DNA of 37,964 bases from Pseudomonadota bacterium (GCA_021807675.1 JAKBCR010000016.1:1-37964); one strand, 5' to 3'. Positions 15,747-24,206 are shown, counted from the stretch's first letter. Numbers and translations: made by a program. Notes: a model not told the origin generated them from the letters alone.

Positions 15747-17168
15747 ATGACAGAGCACAAGGTCCACGTAGAATTTCCCGGCCGCATTCTCATCGTCGGA
15801 TTCGGCAGCATCGGGCAGGGTGTCCTGCCCCTCATCCTCCGGCACGTCGGCATTGCGCCGGATCGAATCACCATCGTCACCGCGGAGGACCGCGGCAACG
15901 CCGAGGCGGCGAGCTATGGCATCCGTTTCATCAAGGAGCGGCTCACTCGTGAGAACTATCGTCGGGTGCTCAATCCGTTACTCGGACGCGGCGATTTCCT
16001 GATCAATGTCTCCGTGGAGGTCTCCAGCATCGCTCTCATCAAGCTCTGCTGGGAGAAGGGCGCGATGTACCTCGATACTTGCATCGAGCCCTGGCCCGGC
16101 GGCTATACCGACCCGACCGTCCCCGCCGGCCGGCGCACCAACTATGCGCTGCGCGAGGAAGCGCTGGCCCTGCGCCCGGGGAACGCTCGCGCGCCGACCG
16201 CGGTGATCACGCACGGCGCCAACCCCGGACTCGTATCGCACTTGGCGAAGCAGGCGCTGCTCGACATCGCCGCCGATACGGGGGTGGATGCCGGAAGGAC
16301 GAGGTCGCGGGCGGACTGGGGCGAGCTTGCGCGCCAGCTTGGCATCAAGGTCATTCATATCGCCGAGCGCGATACGCAGAGCTCGCGCGTGCCGAAGGAG
16401 CCCGGCGAGTTCGTCAACACCTGGTCCATCGACGGCTTCGTGAGCGAGGGTTCCCAGCCGAGCGAGATGGGCTGGGGAACGCACGAGCGTAACTTCCCTC
16501 GCGACGGCAAGCGGCACGACTTCGGCTGCATGGCTGCCATCTATCTCATGCAGCCTGGCGCAGGCACGCGGGTGCGCACGTGGACTCCGCGCGCCGGCCA
16601 TTTTCATGGCTTCTGCATCACTCATGGCGAGGCCATCTCGATCGCCGACTATCTGACCGTCCGCGACGGCGCGCAGGTCGCCTATCGGCCAACGGTGCAT
16701 TACGCGTATCACCCCTGCGACTGCGCGGTCATGTCCATCCACGAGCTGGTCGGCCGCAACTACGTGCAGCAGGAGCGTCAGCGGATCCTGATGGACGATA
16801 TCGTGAGCGGCATCGACGAGCTCGGGGTCCTGCTCGCCGGGCACAAGAAGAACGCCTATTGGTACGGCTCGCAGCTCTCGATCGAGGAGGCGCGCAATCT
16901 CGCCCCGTACAATAACGCGACCAGTCTGCAGGTGACCGTGGCCGTGCTCTCCGGTGTCATATGGGCGATGGAGAATCCGAACTGCGGCCTCCTCGAGGCC
17001 GACGAGATCGACTTCCGGCGCAATCTGGAGATCTGCACGCCGTACCTCGGGCCGGTCGTCGGGCACTACACGGACTGGACGCCGCTACACGAGCGCGAGC
17101 GGTTGTTCCCGGAAGACCTGGACAAGTCCGACCCCTGGCAGTTCAAGAACGTGCGCGTGGCATGGTAG
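15747..17168 (+). CDS. hss: Homospermidine synthase
   Basis: This NAD-dependent enzyme joins two putrescines (or putrescine and spermidine) into sym-homospermidine. The 473-residue length matches the bacterial family (about 470-480). The Rossmann loop GFGSIGQG sits at 18-25. Active-site residues known from the family appear at E114 in CIEPWPGGY, N159 in HGANPGLVSH, E207 in AERDTQSS, W226 in FVNTWSIDG and E234 in SEGSQPSE. The run FHGFCITHGEAISI and the GIDELGVLL segment are also typical. It probably uses putrescine made from agmatine of SpeA nearby, although the agmatine-to-putrescine step is not in this window. Its last 26 bases overlap the end of greB on the other strand. Confidence 0.95.
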   Translation: MTEHKVHVEFPGRILIVGFGSIGQGVLPLILRHVGIAPDRITIVTAEDRGNAEAASYGIRFIKERLTRENYRRVLNPLLGRGDFLINVSVEVSSIALIKLCWEKGAMYLDTCIEPWPGGYTDPTVPAGRRTNYALREEALALRPGNARAPTAVITHGANPGLVSHLAKQALLDIAADTGVDAGRTRSRADWGELARQLGIKVIHIAERDTQSSRVPKEPGEFVNTWSIDGFVSEGSQPSEMGWGTHERNFPRDGKRHDFGCMAAIYLMQPGAGTRVRTWTPRAGHFHGFCITHGEAISIADYLTVRDGAQVAYRPTVHYAYHPCDCAVMSIHELVGRNYVQQERQRILMDDIVSGIDELGVLLAGHKKNAYWYGSQLSIEEARNLAPYNNATSLQVTVAVLSGVIWAMENPNCGLLEADEIDFRRNLEICTPYLGPVVGHYTDWTPLHERERLFPEDLDKSDPWQFKNVRVAW

Positions 17169-17667
17169 GCGGATCGTAGTCTATCTCGACGATGACCAGC
17201 GTGCGGCTGCCGCCGGGGATCTCGACTGTTACTTCCTCATCCAGGCCTCGGCGCAGCAGCGCGCGTCCGAGCGGCGAGTCCATGCTGATATAGCCAGGCT
17301 CGCGGTCGAATTCGTCCGGCCCGACGATGCGGTGGCGTGATTGCGCCCCATCGTCGGATTCCACTGTTACCCACGCGCCGAAATACACCTTGTTGCGGTC
17401 GGCGGGCGGTTGATCCACGATGACCATGCCCTCGAGGCGCTTGCGAAGAAAGCGTACGCGCCGATCGATTTCCCGCAGTCGGCGTTTACCATAAGTGTAT
17501 TCGGCATTTTCCGAACGGTCCCCCTGGGCGGCCGCCTCGGCCACCGCCTGCGTCACCTTCGGACGCTCAACCCGCCAGAGTTGCTCCAGCTCCTCGCGCA
17601 GGCGCAGCTCTCCCTCGGGTGTGATGTATTTCGAAGCCGCTGGCGCGGCTGCCCGGAATCGTCCCAT
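17143..17667 (-). CDS. greB: Transcription elongation factor GreB
   Basis: GreB enters the secondary channel of RNA polymerase and stimulates cleavage of backtracked RNA. The 174-residue protein has an N-terminal coiled coil with the acidic tip GDRSENAEYTYGK (D50 and E53 are the metal-coordinating pair) and a C-terminal FKBP-like domain with YISMDSPLGRALL. The basic RRLREIDRRVRFLRKRLEG stretch and the overall length favour GreB over GreA. The ATG at 17667 is used; an in-frame start 18 codons upstream is unlikely. Convergent with hss, overlapping it by 26 bases. Confidence 0.93.
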   Translation of the reverse strand: MGRFRAAAPAASKYITPEGELRLREELEQLWRVERPKVTQAVAEAAAQGDRSENAEYTYGKRRLREIDRRVRFLRKRLEGMVIVDQPPADRNKVYFGAWVTVESDDGAQSRHRIVGPDEFDREPGYISMDSPLGRALLRRGLDEEVTVEIPGGSRTLVIVEIDYDPPTMPRARS

Positions 17668-17747
17668 GACAGCGATTTTGTCAAAACCCCGATGTTCTGT
17701 GGAACCGGTCACGGACGGCATCGCGGGGCGAATTTACGCTCTCCGCC

Positions 17748-17954
17748 GTGGCTACCAAGTACTACACGCACTTCGTGACGGGCGGCCCGCGCGCGCCGAG
17801 CGCGATTCCCTCGCACGAGTGGAGCGGTGTGGTGGAGCTGCGGCATCCGCTGGAGAGCGGTGGCGGCACTCGCGAGCTGCGATCTCTGCTCGCGCGCAGT
17901 TTCGATCTGGATTCGGAGGAGATCAAGATTTTGCATTGGGCGCGTTTGCACTGA
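17748..17954 (+). CDS. Small conserved-looking hypothetical protein
   Basis: This 68-residue protein starts with GTG at 17748 and reads MATKYYTHFVTGGPRAPSAI at its N-terminus, with a short beta/alpha C-terminal half ending EEIKILHWARLH. I do not recognise a family. It is divergent from greB (80-base gap). A strong intrinsic terminator about 50 bases after the stop supports its being an expressed gene rather than a chance frame. Function unknown. Confidence 0.6.
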   Translation: MATKYYTHFVTGGPRAPSAIPSHEWSGVVELRHPLESGGGTRELRSLLARSFDLDSEEIKILHWARLH

Positions 17955-17970
17955 GAGCTGGTATCCCCTA

Positions 17971-18040
17971 GCGGACTTCCTTCCCTTCATCGAAAGTCCG
18001 CATTCCGACCCCCGGTCCTCATGGTCCGGGGGTTTTTTTT
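17971..18040 (+). terminator. Hairpin plus intrinsic terminator
   Basis: A first stem GCGGACTT / AAGTCCGC (17971-17978, 17994-18001) is followed by ACCCCCGG ... CCGGGGGT (from 18008) and a run of eight or more T residues (18033-18040). The second hairpin with its T-run is a textbook Rho-independent terminator for the 68-codon gene. Confidence 0.9.
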
Positions 18041-18042
18041 CC

Positions 18043-18200
18043 CTTGGCGCAAATCGCTCCCGGCGATTTGCGCGGCCAGCCCGGTGACCTACTCGGCCTC
18101 CGCGGCCCAGGACGGCCTGGGCCGCTCACTCACTTGCTTTCGCACGGCGCGAGTAGCCGGGGCCCGGCTGCCATGAGCTTGCTTTCGAGCGGCGCATTGA
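18043..18200. repeat. Composite palindromic repeat before the sheath gene
   Basis: The element begins TTGGCGCAAATCGC and forms a perfect 11-bp hairpin GCGCAAATCGC / GCGATTTGCGC (18047-18073). A second perfect hairpin GCGGCCCAGG-ACGG-CCTGGGCCGC (18102-18125) follows, then two copies of TTGCTTTCG followed by a CGGCGC box. The core AAATCGCTCCCGGCGATTT is identical in the copy at 23532-23735. No gene lies in 17955-18298. Confidence 0.85.
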
Positions 18201-18267
18201 GTGCGAGCTGACGCGAGGGAGGGCAGCGGGTCGCTGAATGACGACAGGATGTGGTACAGTCCACCGC

Positions 18268-18273
18268 TACAAT
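18268..18273 (+). promoter_or_regulatory. Likely -10 box for the sheath gene
   Basis: TACAAT lies 26 bases before the GTG at 18299, with a GGCGGGG purine stretch (18282-18288) between them that can serve as ribosome binding site. No clear -35 is seen, so the promoter may need an activator or be weak. Confidence 0.35.
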
Positions 18274-18298
18274 AAAAACACGGCGGGGATTCACATCA

Positions 18299-19930
18299 GT
18301 GATTGAACTCGGTGCGCCCGGCCTGGAGCTCGTCCGAACCCGGACCGAGCCGATCATTTCGCGTCTGCCGAGCGCCGTCACCGCTTTCGTCGGCCGCACC
18401 CTGAAGGGGCCCGTTCAGCGTCCCGTCATGGTACGGAGCTTCGCTGAGTTCCAACAGGTGTTCGGGGGACTGTGGCAGCCCTCGACGGTCTCCTACGCGG
18501 TCGAGCAGTTCTTCGATCACGGCGGTGGGCGCGCGATCGTCGTGCGTGTCGCCAATGGCGCCCGGCCACCGACCATCACGCTGCCGGCTGGCGCCGGAGC
18601 GCTTCGCCTGGAGGGTGCGAACCCTGGCTCGAGGGAGTATCTGCGCGCCTCGGTCGACTACGACGGCATCCCAGAGGGCGACAGCGATCGGTTCAACCTC
18701 GTCATCCAGAGGGTGCGCTCGGCGGCCTCGGAGCTCATCGAGGACCAGGAGATCTTCCGCCGCGCATCCCTGCGACCGGATTCCGGCCGCTACCTGGCCG
18801 ACCTTCTCGTGCAATCGCGCCTGGCGCGCGCGGTCGAGCCGCTTCCCGTGCTGCGTCCGGACCGCTCCGCGGGGCCCGGAGGCTCCGCGATCGGCTACGC
18901 CCTCTCGAATGCCGACGGGGATGATGGCGGTCCGCTGACTGATTACGATGTCATCGGATCCGCGGTGGCGGGAACGGGGCTCTTCGCGCTGCGCGCAGCC
19001 GACAGCTTCAACTTTCTTTGCATCCCGCCGCTCTCCCGGGAGCACGACGTCGGCCTCAGCACTCTGCTCGTCGCTGCCCGCTACTGCCGCGAGCGGCATG
19101 CAATGCTGATCGTGGATCCGCCCGCATCCTGGACCAGCGCGCGTGCGGCTCTCGAGGGCATGCGTACCTGGCCATTTCGCAGCGACATCGCGCTCATGTA
19201 CTACCCGCGGGTGCAGGCGCTCGATCGGCTGCGCGGGCGCGTGGAGACTTTCGGCCCCTGCGGCGCGGTCGCCGGCATGCTCGCACGCTCGGACGATATC
19301 TCTCCCTTGTGGTCCGCCGCAGAGAGCGAGGAAATGACCCTGCGCCCCGGGACGCAGCCCGCAGTCGCGGTCTGCGACGCCGATCGCTTGCGGCTCGCCC
19401 AGGTGGGAGTCAATGCGCTGCGCGAGCCACGCGCAGGCTTTCCCGGAGCCGCAGGCACGCACGTGGATGCGCGCACGCTCGCGGCGGGCGGCAGCGGATT
19501 CACCGACTGGAAATACCTCGCGGCGCGGCGTCTGGGCCTCTGGGTCGCCGCAAGCATCGAGCGCGGCACACGCTGGGTGCTGCTCGAGCAAAACAGTCCG
19601 GCCACCTGGGCTCGCGCCCGATCGCTGGTCGAGACGTTCCTGGAAGTGTTGGCGGATCAGGGAGCCTTCGTGGGCAGCGATGCCGCCGAGCGCTACTTCG
19701 TCATCTGCGACGAGCGCGTCAACCGCCCGGACACCATCGCTGACGGCCGCCTCAATCTGTTGTTCGGGTTCGCCACCAGCAGGCCGGGGGAGTTCGATGC
19801 CTGGCTGGTCACTCACCATCCATCAGCGAGCCGGGTGCGCCCTGTCAGCGTGAACCGCCTGGCCACCTCCCGCCAGAGAGTGGAATGGGAGATCGAGACC
19901 ACCATATTGAGGAAAATGGAGTACCGGTAG
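18299..19930 (+). CDS. Orphan contractile-tail sheath protein
   Basis: The 543-residue protein has the full layout of phage and contractile-injection sheath proteins. The N-terminal GAPGLELVRTRTEPIISRLP leads into AVTAFVGRTLKGPVQRPVMV and the FGGLWQPSTVSYAVEQFF segment. The C-terminal handshake domain has LLEQNSPATW, LADQGAFVGSDAAERYFVIC and LNLLFGFATSRPGEF. In known systems the sheath contracts around an inner tube to drive injection. Here no tube, baseplate, spike, AAA+ ATPase or other phage gene is adjacent, so it is an orphan or its partners are elsewhere. The GTG at 18299 is preferred over GTG 18251, which would overlap the -10 box at 18268. Confidence 0.85.
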   Translation: MIELGAPGLELVRTRTEPIISRLPSAVTAFVGRTLKGPVQRPVMVRSFAEFQQVFGGLWQPSTVSYAVEQFFDHGGGRAIVVRVANGARPPTITLPAGAGALRLEGANPGSREYLRASVDYDGIPEGDSDRFNLVIQRVRSAASELIEDQEIFRRASLRPDSGRYLADLLVQSRLARAVEPLPVLRPDRSAGPGGSAIGYALSNADGDDGGPLTDYDVIGSAVAGTGLFALRAADSFNFLCIPPLSREHDVGLSTLLVAARYCRERHAMLIVDPPASWTSARAALEGMRTWPFRSDIALMYYPRVQALDRLRGRVETFGPCGAVAGMLARSDDISPLWSAAESEEMTLRPGTQPAVAVCDADRLRLAQVGVNALREPRAGFPGAAGTHVDARTLAAGGSGFTDWKYLAARRLGLWVAASIERGTRWVLLEQNSPATWARARSLVETFLEVLADQGAFVGSDAAERYFVICDERVNRPDTIADGRLNLLFGFATSRPGEFDAWLVTHHPSASRVRPVSVNRLATSRQRVEWEIETTILRKMEYR

Positions 19931-20077
19931 CCTCGGCCCGGACTGTCCCCGGCCGGGCGTTCCATACCGCGCAGGTGGCGCTCGAGAATGTGCCGAGTGC
20001 TCGAGCCGGCCCGCCTGTGCCATTGGCGATACGAGGGTTGTGGCTTCGGCGGGGGTTTGCCTGCATGATTCGCCCCG

Positions 20078-20665
20078 ATGAGCCAAGGCGATGACAATCC
20101 TGCGATCGACCCGAAGACCGCGGACGCCGCAGAGACGGTCACGATCGGGCGGCACGTGGTTTTCTCTCACGGCAAGGAGAGCGGCCCGTGGGGACGAAAG
20201 ATCTCCTCACTCGTCGAAGTCGCCCGCAGCGAAGGCTACGAAGCGCACTCGGTCGATTATCGCGGCCTCGATGACCCTCGTCAGCGAGTCGCCCGGCTCG
20301 CGCAATTCTGCAAGGAGCTCGCCGGCGATCTGGTGCTGGTCGGCTCCAGCCTGGGCGGATATGTCGCGGTCGCCTCGGCTTCGCTCCTGCACGCGCGCGG
20401 TGTCTTTCTGATGGCGCCTGCTCTTTACATGCCGGGGCTGCCTGAATTGCGCGAGGGTGTGCTCGACTGCCCGGCCACCCTGGTGCACGGATGGCGGGAC
20501 GACGTCGTCCCCTTCGAGCACAGTATCCGGTTCGCCCGGACGCATCGCGCCGCGCTGCACCTGCTGGAGAGCGATCACAATCTGCACAATCAGATCCGCG
20601 TCATCCAGTATCTCTTCGAATACTTTCTGATTGCGCTAGACCTTCCGGCGCTGGCGTTCGAATAG
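20078..20665 (+). CDS. Alpha/beta hydrolase
   Basis: This 195-residue single-domain hydrolase has an N-terminal oxyanion region FSHGKESGPWG, a nucleophile elbow GSSLGG with S91, a candidate acid at D141/D142 in HGWRDDVVP, and the histidine H167 in ESDHNLH. It is compact, with no lid domain or signal peptide, and resembles the small YqiA/YcfP-like esterases of gammaproteobacteria. The substrate is unknown. The first 20 residues are probably disordered. It ends 17 bases before plsB and may be co-transcribed with it. Confidence 0.8.
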   Translation: MSQGDDNPAIDPKTADAAETVTIGRHVVFSHGKESGPWGRKISSLVEVARSEGYEAHSVDYRGLDDPRQRVARLAQFCKELAGDLVLVGSSLGGYVAVASASLLHARGVFLMAPALYMPGLPELREGVLDCPATLVHGWRDDVVPFEHSIRFARTHRAALHLLESDHNLHNQIRVIQYLFEYFLIALDLPALAFE

Positions 20666-20682
20666 CAGTCCGAGGAGGCGGA

Positions 20683-23112
20683 TTGAACTGGCTGTTGCAT
20701 CGCGTACTCGCGCTGTGGGTGCGATATCGGGTCTTGCCCGACGACATTCCCTTTCGGCTCCAATCCCGCGCCGCCCCCGTGTGCTACGTCCTGGAGAGGC
20801 GCAGTGTCACCGACCTCGCGGTCCTTCAGCGCGCGTGCGTGCGCCTGAAGCTGCCGCGTCCCCGCAAGCGCCTCTTCGGCGAGTCGTCCGAGCTTCGCTC
20901 CTATTTCTATCTCAGCCGGCCGCGCGGCTTCTGGGACGAGCGAATCGATCGACGTCCGCCGCCGCAGCTCGAGCAGATGCTTGCGGCGCTCGACGCCGAT
21001 CCCACTCTGGACGTCGAGCTCGTGCCTGTAGCCGTGTATTGGGGGCGCGCGCCTCAGCGCGAGGCCTCCTGGTTCCGCCTGCTGCTCGTGGAGAACTGGG
21101 CGCTCACCAGCCGTGCCCGCAAGCTCCTGCAAGTGCTGTTCAACGGCCGCAACACCCTGGTCGAGCTGGAAGAGCCCATCTCCCTGCGCAGCCTGCTCGG
21201 CGAGGAGATCGGCCCCTCGGCTCGCGGCCGCCGCGTCGCCCGCTCGCTGCGCGCGATCTACGCGCAACACCGTGCGGCCCGCATCGGGCCGGACCTTTCC
21301 CACCGGCGCACCATCGTCACACGAGTGCTGCGGACGCGTGCAGTCCGCGCGGCCGTCGCTCAGGAAATGCGGGAGAAGTCTCTCACGCGGCGCGCAGCGC
21401 TGGTTCAGGCGGCACGTTATGCGGAAGAAATTGCAGCCAACTACTCGCACGCCTTCGTCCGCTTTCTGGAGCGTCTGCTGGCATGGCTGTGGAATCGCCT
21501 CTATGACGGGGTTACGGTGGGACATCTGGAAACGCTCGAGCGGGCTGCACAGGGTAACGAGATCGTCTATGTGCCCTGCCACCGCAGCCACATGGACTAT
21601 CTGCTGCTGTCGTACGTCATCTATGTCAATGGATATCCGGTGCCGCACATCACGGCCGGTATCAACCTCAACCTGCCCATTGTCGGCCGGCTGCTGCGCA
21701 TGGGTGGCGCATTCTTCATCCGCCGCAAGTTCCGCGGTAACGGCCTCTACACCGTCGTCTTCATGAAATACCTCGCCGCCATCATGGCGCGGGGCCACTC
21801 CATTGAATACTTCATCGAAGGTGGCCGCAGCCGTACCGGCCGCTTGCTGCAGCCGAAAACAGGCATGCTCTCGATGACCGTGCGCAGCTTTCTCCGTGAC
21901 CCGGCGCGGCCCATCGTCTTCCTGCCCGTCTATTTCGGCTACGAGCGCATCGTCGAAGGCACCACCTACATCGGCGAGCTCTCCGGCAAGCCCAAAGAGA
22001 AGGAGAGCGTACTCGGCCTCCTGCGGGCGTGGAGCTTGCTCCGGGAGCGCTTCGGGCGTGTTCACGTCAACCTCGGCGAGCCCATCGCGCTCGAGGACGT
22101 TCTGGACCGACACGAGAGCGGATGGCGCGCCCGCTCATTCGACGAAGACGTCCGTGCGCCCTGGATCGCGGCAACAGTCGATGACCTGGCCGGCCGAATC
22201 ATGCGCAACATCAACGCCGCGGCCGCGGTCACTCCGATCAACCTGCTCGCCGTCGTGTTGCTCGCCATGCCGCGGCAGGCGCTGCCGGAAGCCGACCTCG
22301 AGCGTCAGATCGACCTTTATCGCGCGCTGCTGCGCGGACTCCCCTACAGTGACCGCGTCACGCTCACCGATCTTCGCGGCGCCGGCATCATCGCCTACGG
22401 CGAGGCCATGAAAGTCCTGCAGCGTGAGAAGCACGCCCTGGGCGACATCATGCGCATGAGCGATGAGAGTGCGGTGCTCGCCACGTATTTCCGCAACAAC
22501 GTGGTGCACCTCTTCGCCATGCCTTCCCTGCTGGCCTGCGTCTTTTCCAGCAATGCCGAAGTGCGCCACGAGGATATTCATCGCCTCGCGTGGCGCATCT
22601 ATCCCTACATCGCCGCGGAGCTCTTCCTCGCGTGGGGCGAGGATGCGCTCCACGCCGTGGTCGATGGCGTGCTCGACTGCATGTGGCACCATGGACTCAT
22701 CCAGTCGGATGCCACCCGCACGGTCTGGCGTCGGCCGCCGCCTGCCTCAGGGGAGGCGATGCAGCTTTCCGTGCTCGCCCAGGCCACCATCCAGACGATC
22801 GAGCGCTACTACCTGGTCGTCGCGCAGCTCGTCGCCGCAGGCAGCGGCGAGATCACCCAGTCGGTGCTGGAGGAGCGCTGTCAGCTGAACGCCCAGCGCA
22901 TCACGATGCTCTACGGCCTCAATTCCCCCGAATTCTTCGACCGCACGTTGTTCGAGAACTTCATCGACTTGCTGCGGCGCCGGGGCGTGATCCGCTCGAG
23001 CGCCGCAGGCAAGCTGGAATTCGACGATGTCCTGATGCGAGTGGCCGCCGACGCCCAGTTCGTATTGAGCGAGCAGATCCGCCACAGCATCCTGCAGGTG
23101 ACCCACTCTTGA
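20683..23112 (+). CDS. plsB: Glycerol-3-phosphate 1-O-acyltransferase PlsB
   Basis: PlsB is a membrane-associated enzyme that acylates glycerol 3-phosphate at position 1, the first step of phospholipid synthesis. The acyltransferase motif HRSHMD lies at 300-305 (E. coli H306 and D311) and the substrate-binding EGGRSRTG at 379-386. At 809 residues it is nearly the length of E. coli PlsB (807), which supports the TTG at 20683. That start has a good site GAGGAGG at 20672-20678; the frame is open upstream to 20491 but overlaps the hydrolase gene. The rare TTG may lower translation. Confidence 0.95.
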   Translation: MNWLLHRVLALWVRYRVLPDDIPFRLQSRAAPVCYVLERRSVTDLAVLQRACVRLKLPRPRKRLFGESSELRSYFYLSRPRGFWDERIDRRPPPQLEQMLAALDADPTLDVELVPVAVYWGRAPQREASWFRLLLVENWALTSRARKLLQVLFNGRNTLVELEEPISLRSLLGEEIGPSARGRRVARSLRAIYAQHRAARIGPDLSHRRTIVTRVLRTRAVRAAVAQEMREKSLTRRAALVQAARYAEEIAANYSHAFVRFLERLLAWLWNRLYDGVTVGHLETLERAAQGNEIVYVPCHRSHMDYLLLSYVIYVNGYPVPHITAGINLNLPIVGRLLRMGGAFFIRRKFRGNGLYTVVFMKYLAAIMARGHSIEYFIEGGRSRTGRLLQPKTGMLSMTVRSFLRDPARPIVFLPVYFGYERIVEGTTYIGELSGKPKEKESVLGLLRAWSLLRERFGRVHVNLGEPIALEDVLDRHESGWRARSFDEDVRAPWIAATVDDLAGRIMRNINAAAAVTPINLLAVVLLAMPRQALPEADLERQIDLYRALLRGLPYSDRVTLTDLRGAGIIAYGEAMKVLQREKHALGDIMRMSDESAVLATYFRNNVVHLFAMPSLLACVFSSNAEVRHEDIHRLAWRIYPYIAAELFLAWGEDALHAVVDGVLDCMWHHGLIQSDATRTVWRRPPPASGEAMQLSVLAQATIQTIERYYLVVAQLVAAGSGEITQSVLEERCQLNAQRITMLYGLNSPEFFDRTLFENFIDLLRRRGVIRSSAAGKLEFDDVLMRVAADAQFVLSEQIRHSILQVTHS

Positions 23113-23141
23113 GTCCGGACCGTCGGACTGCGCCGGAAGTC

Positions 23142-23534
23142 TCAGTCTTCCCAGTGGACTCTCGCTCGCAACCGCTTGGTCCCCTGCCGCTGCGTCTTCC
23201 CCTCCAGCCGCCGCTCCCGCGAGGCCCGCGTCGGCCGCGTCGGCTTGCGCGCCTTGGGTGGCACCAGTGCGCGCCGTATCAGCTCCGTGAGGCGCTCCAG
23301 CGCCTCCCGCCGGTTTCCCTCCTGCGTGCGCTGATTGCGCGCGACGATGATCAGCGCCCCGTCCGCGCTCACCCGCCGTCCCGCCAGCGACCTCAGCCGC
23401 GCCTTCACCGCCGGCTCGAGCGACTCCGTGCCCGCCAGATCGAATCTGAGCTGCGCCGCCGTCGCCACCTTGTTGACATTCTGGCCGCCCGGCCCCGAGG
23501 CGCGCACGAAGGACCACGTGAGATCCTGGTCCAT
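23142..23534 (-). CDS. arfB: Alternative ribosome-rescue factor / peptidyl-tRNA hydrolase ArfB
   Basis: ArfB releases peptides from stalled ribosomes without a stop codon. The 130-residue protein has the catalytic GGQ at 16-18 in RASGPGGQNVNKV and a basic C-terminal tail (KARKPTRPTRASRERRLEGK) that enters the empty mRNA channel, as in E. coli YaeJ (140 aa). The ATG at 23534 is chosen because it gives the standard N-terminus MDQDLTWSFVRASG. The frame stays open further up, but that part is the repeat element and does not match the family. Convergent with plsB, 29 bases apart. Confidence 0.93.
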   Translation of the reverse strand: MDQDLTWSFVRASGPGGQNVNKVATAAQLRFDLAGTESLEPAVKARLRSLAGRRVSADGALIIVARNQRTQEGNRREALERLTELIRRALVPPKARKPTRPTRASRERRLEGKTQRQGTKRLRARVHWED

Positions 23535-23735
23535 TGGCGCAAAGGCGGCTTCGCCGCCTTGCTCGGGCCGCCCTGGGCCCGGCTGGCGCCGTCCAAAATC
23601 GCTCCCGGCGATTTTGTGCGCGGCCAGCCCCGGGACCGCGTTCGATCTCGCGGCCCAGGGGGCGGCCCCTCTGAGATCCGTCAAAGCGAGAGGATGTCCC
23701 CCGGGCAGCGGCCGCTTAGTGGGTTGCTTTCGCAC
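23532..23735. repeat. Composite palindromic repeat upstream of arfB
   Basis: The element starts exactly at the arfB start codon (CCATTGGCGCAAA). Hairpins are AAGGCGGC-TTC-GCCGCCTT (23542-23560) and AAAATCGC-TCCCG-GCGATTTT (23595-23615), followed by TGTGCGCGGCC. A GGCCC-rich section follows, and the right end reads GGGTTGCTTTCGC. The AAATCGCTCCCGGCGATTT core is identical to that at 18051. Being next to the start codon, it probably lies in the arfB leader RNA. Confidence 0.85.
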
Positions 23736-23763
23736 CTCGCAATTATCCTGGTTGCCTGGGCGC

Positions 23764-23988
23764 TCAGGCGTTGAGGTCGGGGATGAGCTCGCTCTCGAGC
23801 CGTATGATCTGATCCTTCAGCATCAGCTTGCGCTTCTTCAGCCGTTTGAGCTGCAGCTCGTCGACGCGTACGTCGAGCGACAGGCGCGTGATCACCTCAT
23901 CGAGATCGCGGTGCTCGATGCGCAGCTGGCGTAGCTTTTCCATGTTGCGGAACAGCTCGCGGTCCACGTTGTCTTCGATTTCCGCCAT
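23764..23988 (-). CDS. DUF465 family protein (YdcH-like)
   Basis: This 74-residue, almost fully helical protein fits the DUF465/YdcH family: an N-terminal MAEIEDNVDRELFRNMEKLR, then a charged helix ending KRLKKRKLMLKDQIIRLE, the conserved family core. Such proteins form short coiled coils; the function is not known. The ATG at 23988 is used, because the open frame further up (to 24120) overlaps the diverged repeat and lacks family similarity. Confidence 0.85.
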   Translation of the reverse strand: MAEIEDNVDRELFRNMEKLRQLRIEHRDLDEVITRLSLDVRVDELQLKRLKKRKLMLKDQIIRLESELIPDLNA

Positions 23989-24063
23989 GGCGATATCTGG
24001 GGGTTTCCAGGGCTGCCGGCCACTTGCGCCGGCCTGCCTCAGAGGCTTCCTCACCACCGTCGA

Positions 24064-24136
24064 TGGCGGATCTCGGAGATTTTTCCGCTCGACGAGCGGA
24101 TGCCCGGAGCGGCCCAGCACGAGGCCTGGCCCGCCC
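24064..24136. repeat. Diverged copy of the palindromic repeat
   Basis: GGCGGATCTCGGAGATTTTT followed by CCGC, and CGGCCCAG ... CTGGCCCG, have the same two-hairpin order as the better copies but with mismatches. It lies in the 218-base gap between the DUF465 gene and rhlB, where no other gene is visible. Confidence 0.45.
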
Positions 24137-24206
24137 TGCCCTCATCATACCCCCGGATGGCGCCCGTGGCCTTGATAAAGGGAGCGCCGCGGTCTCACGC
24201 CTGCGG

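Noticed and set aside
20491-20682. Upstream extension of plsB to the first ATG in frame
   Set aside because: It overlaps the hydrolase gene by about 175 bases. The TTG at 20683 has a good ribosome site and gives the E. coli protein length.
23535-23735. N-terminal extension of arfB
   Set aside because: The extra 67 codons are the palindromic repeat read as protein; the standard ArfB start is at 23534.
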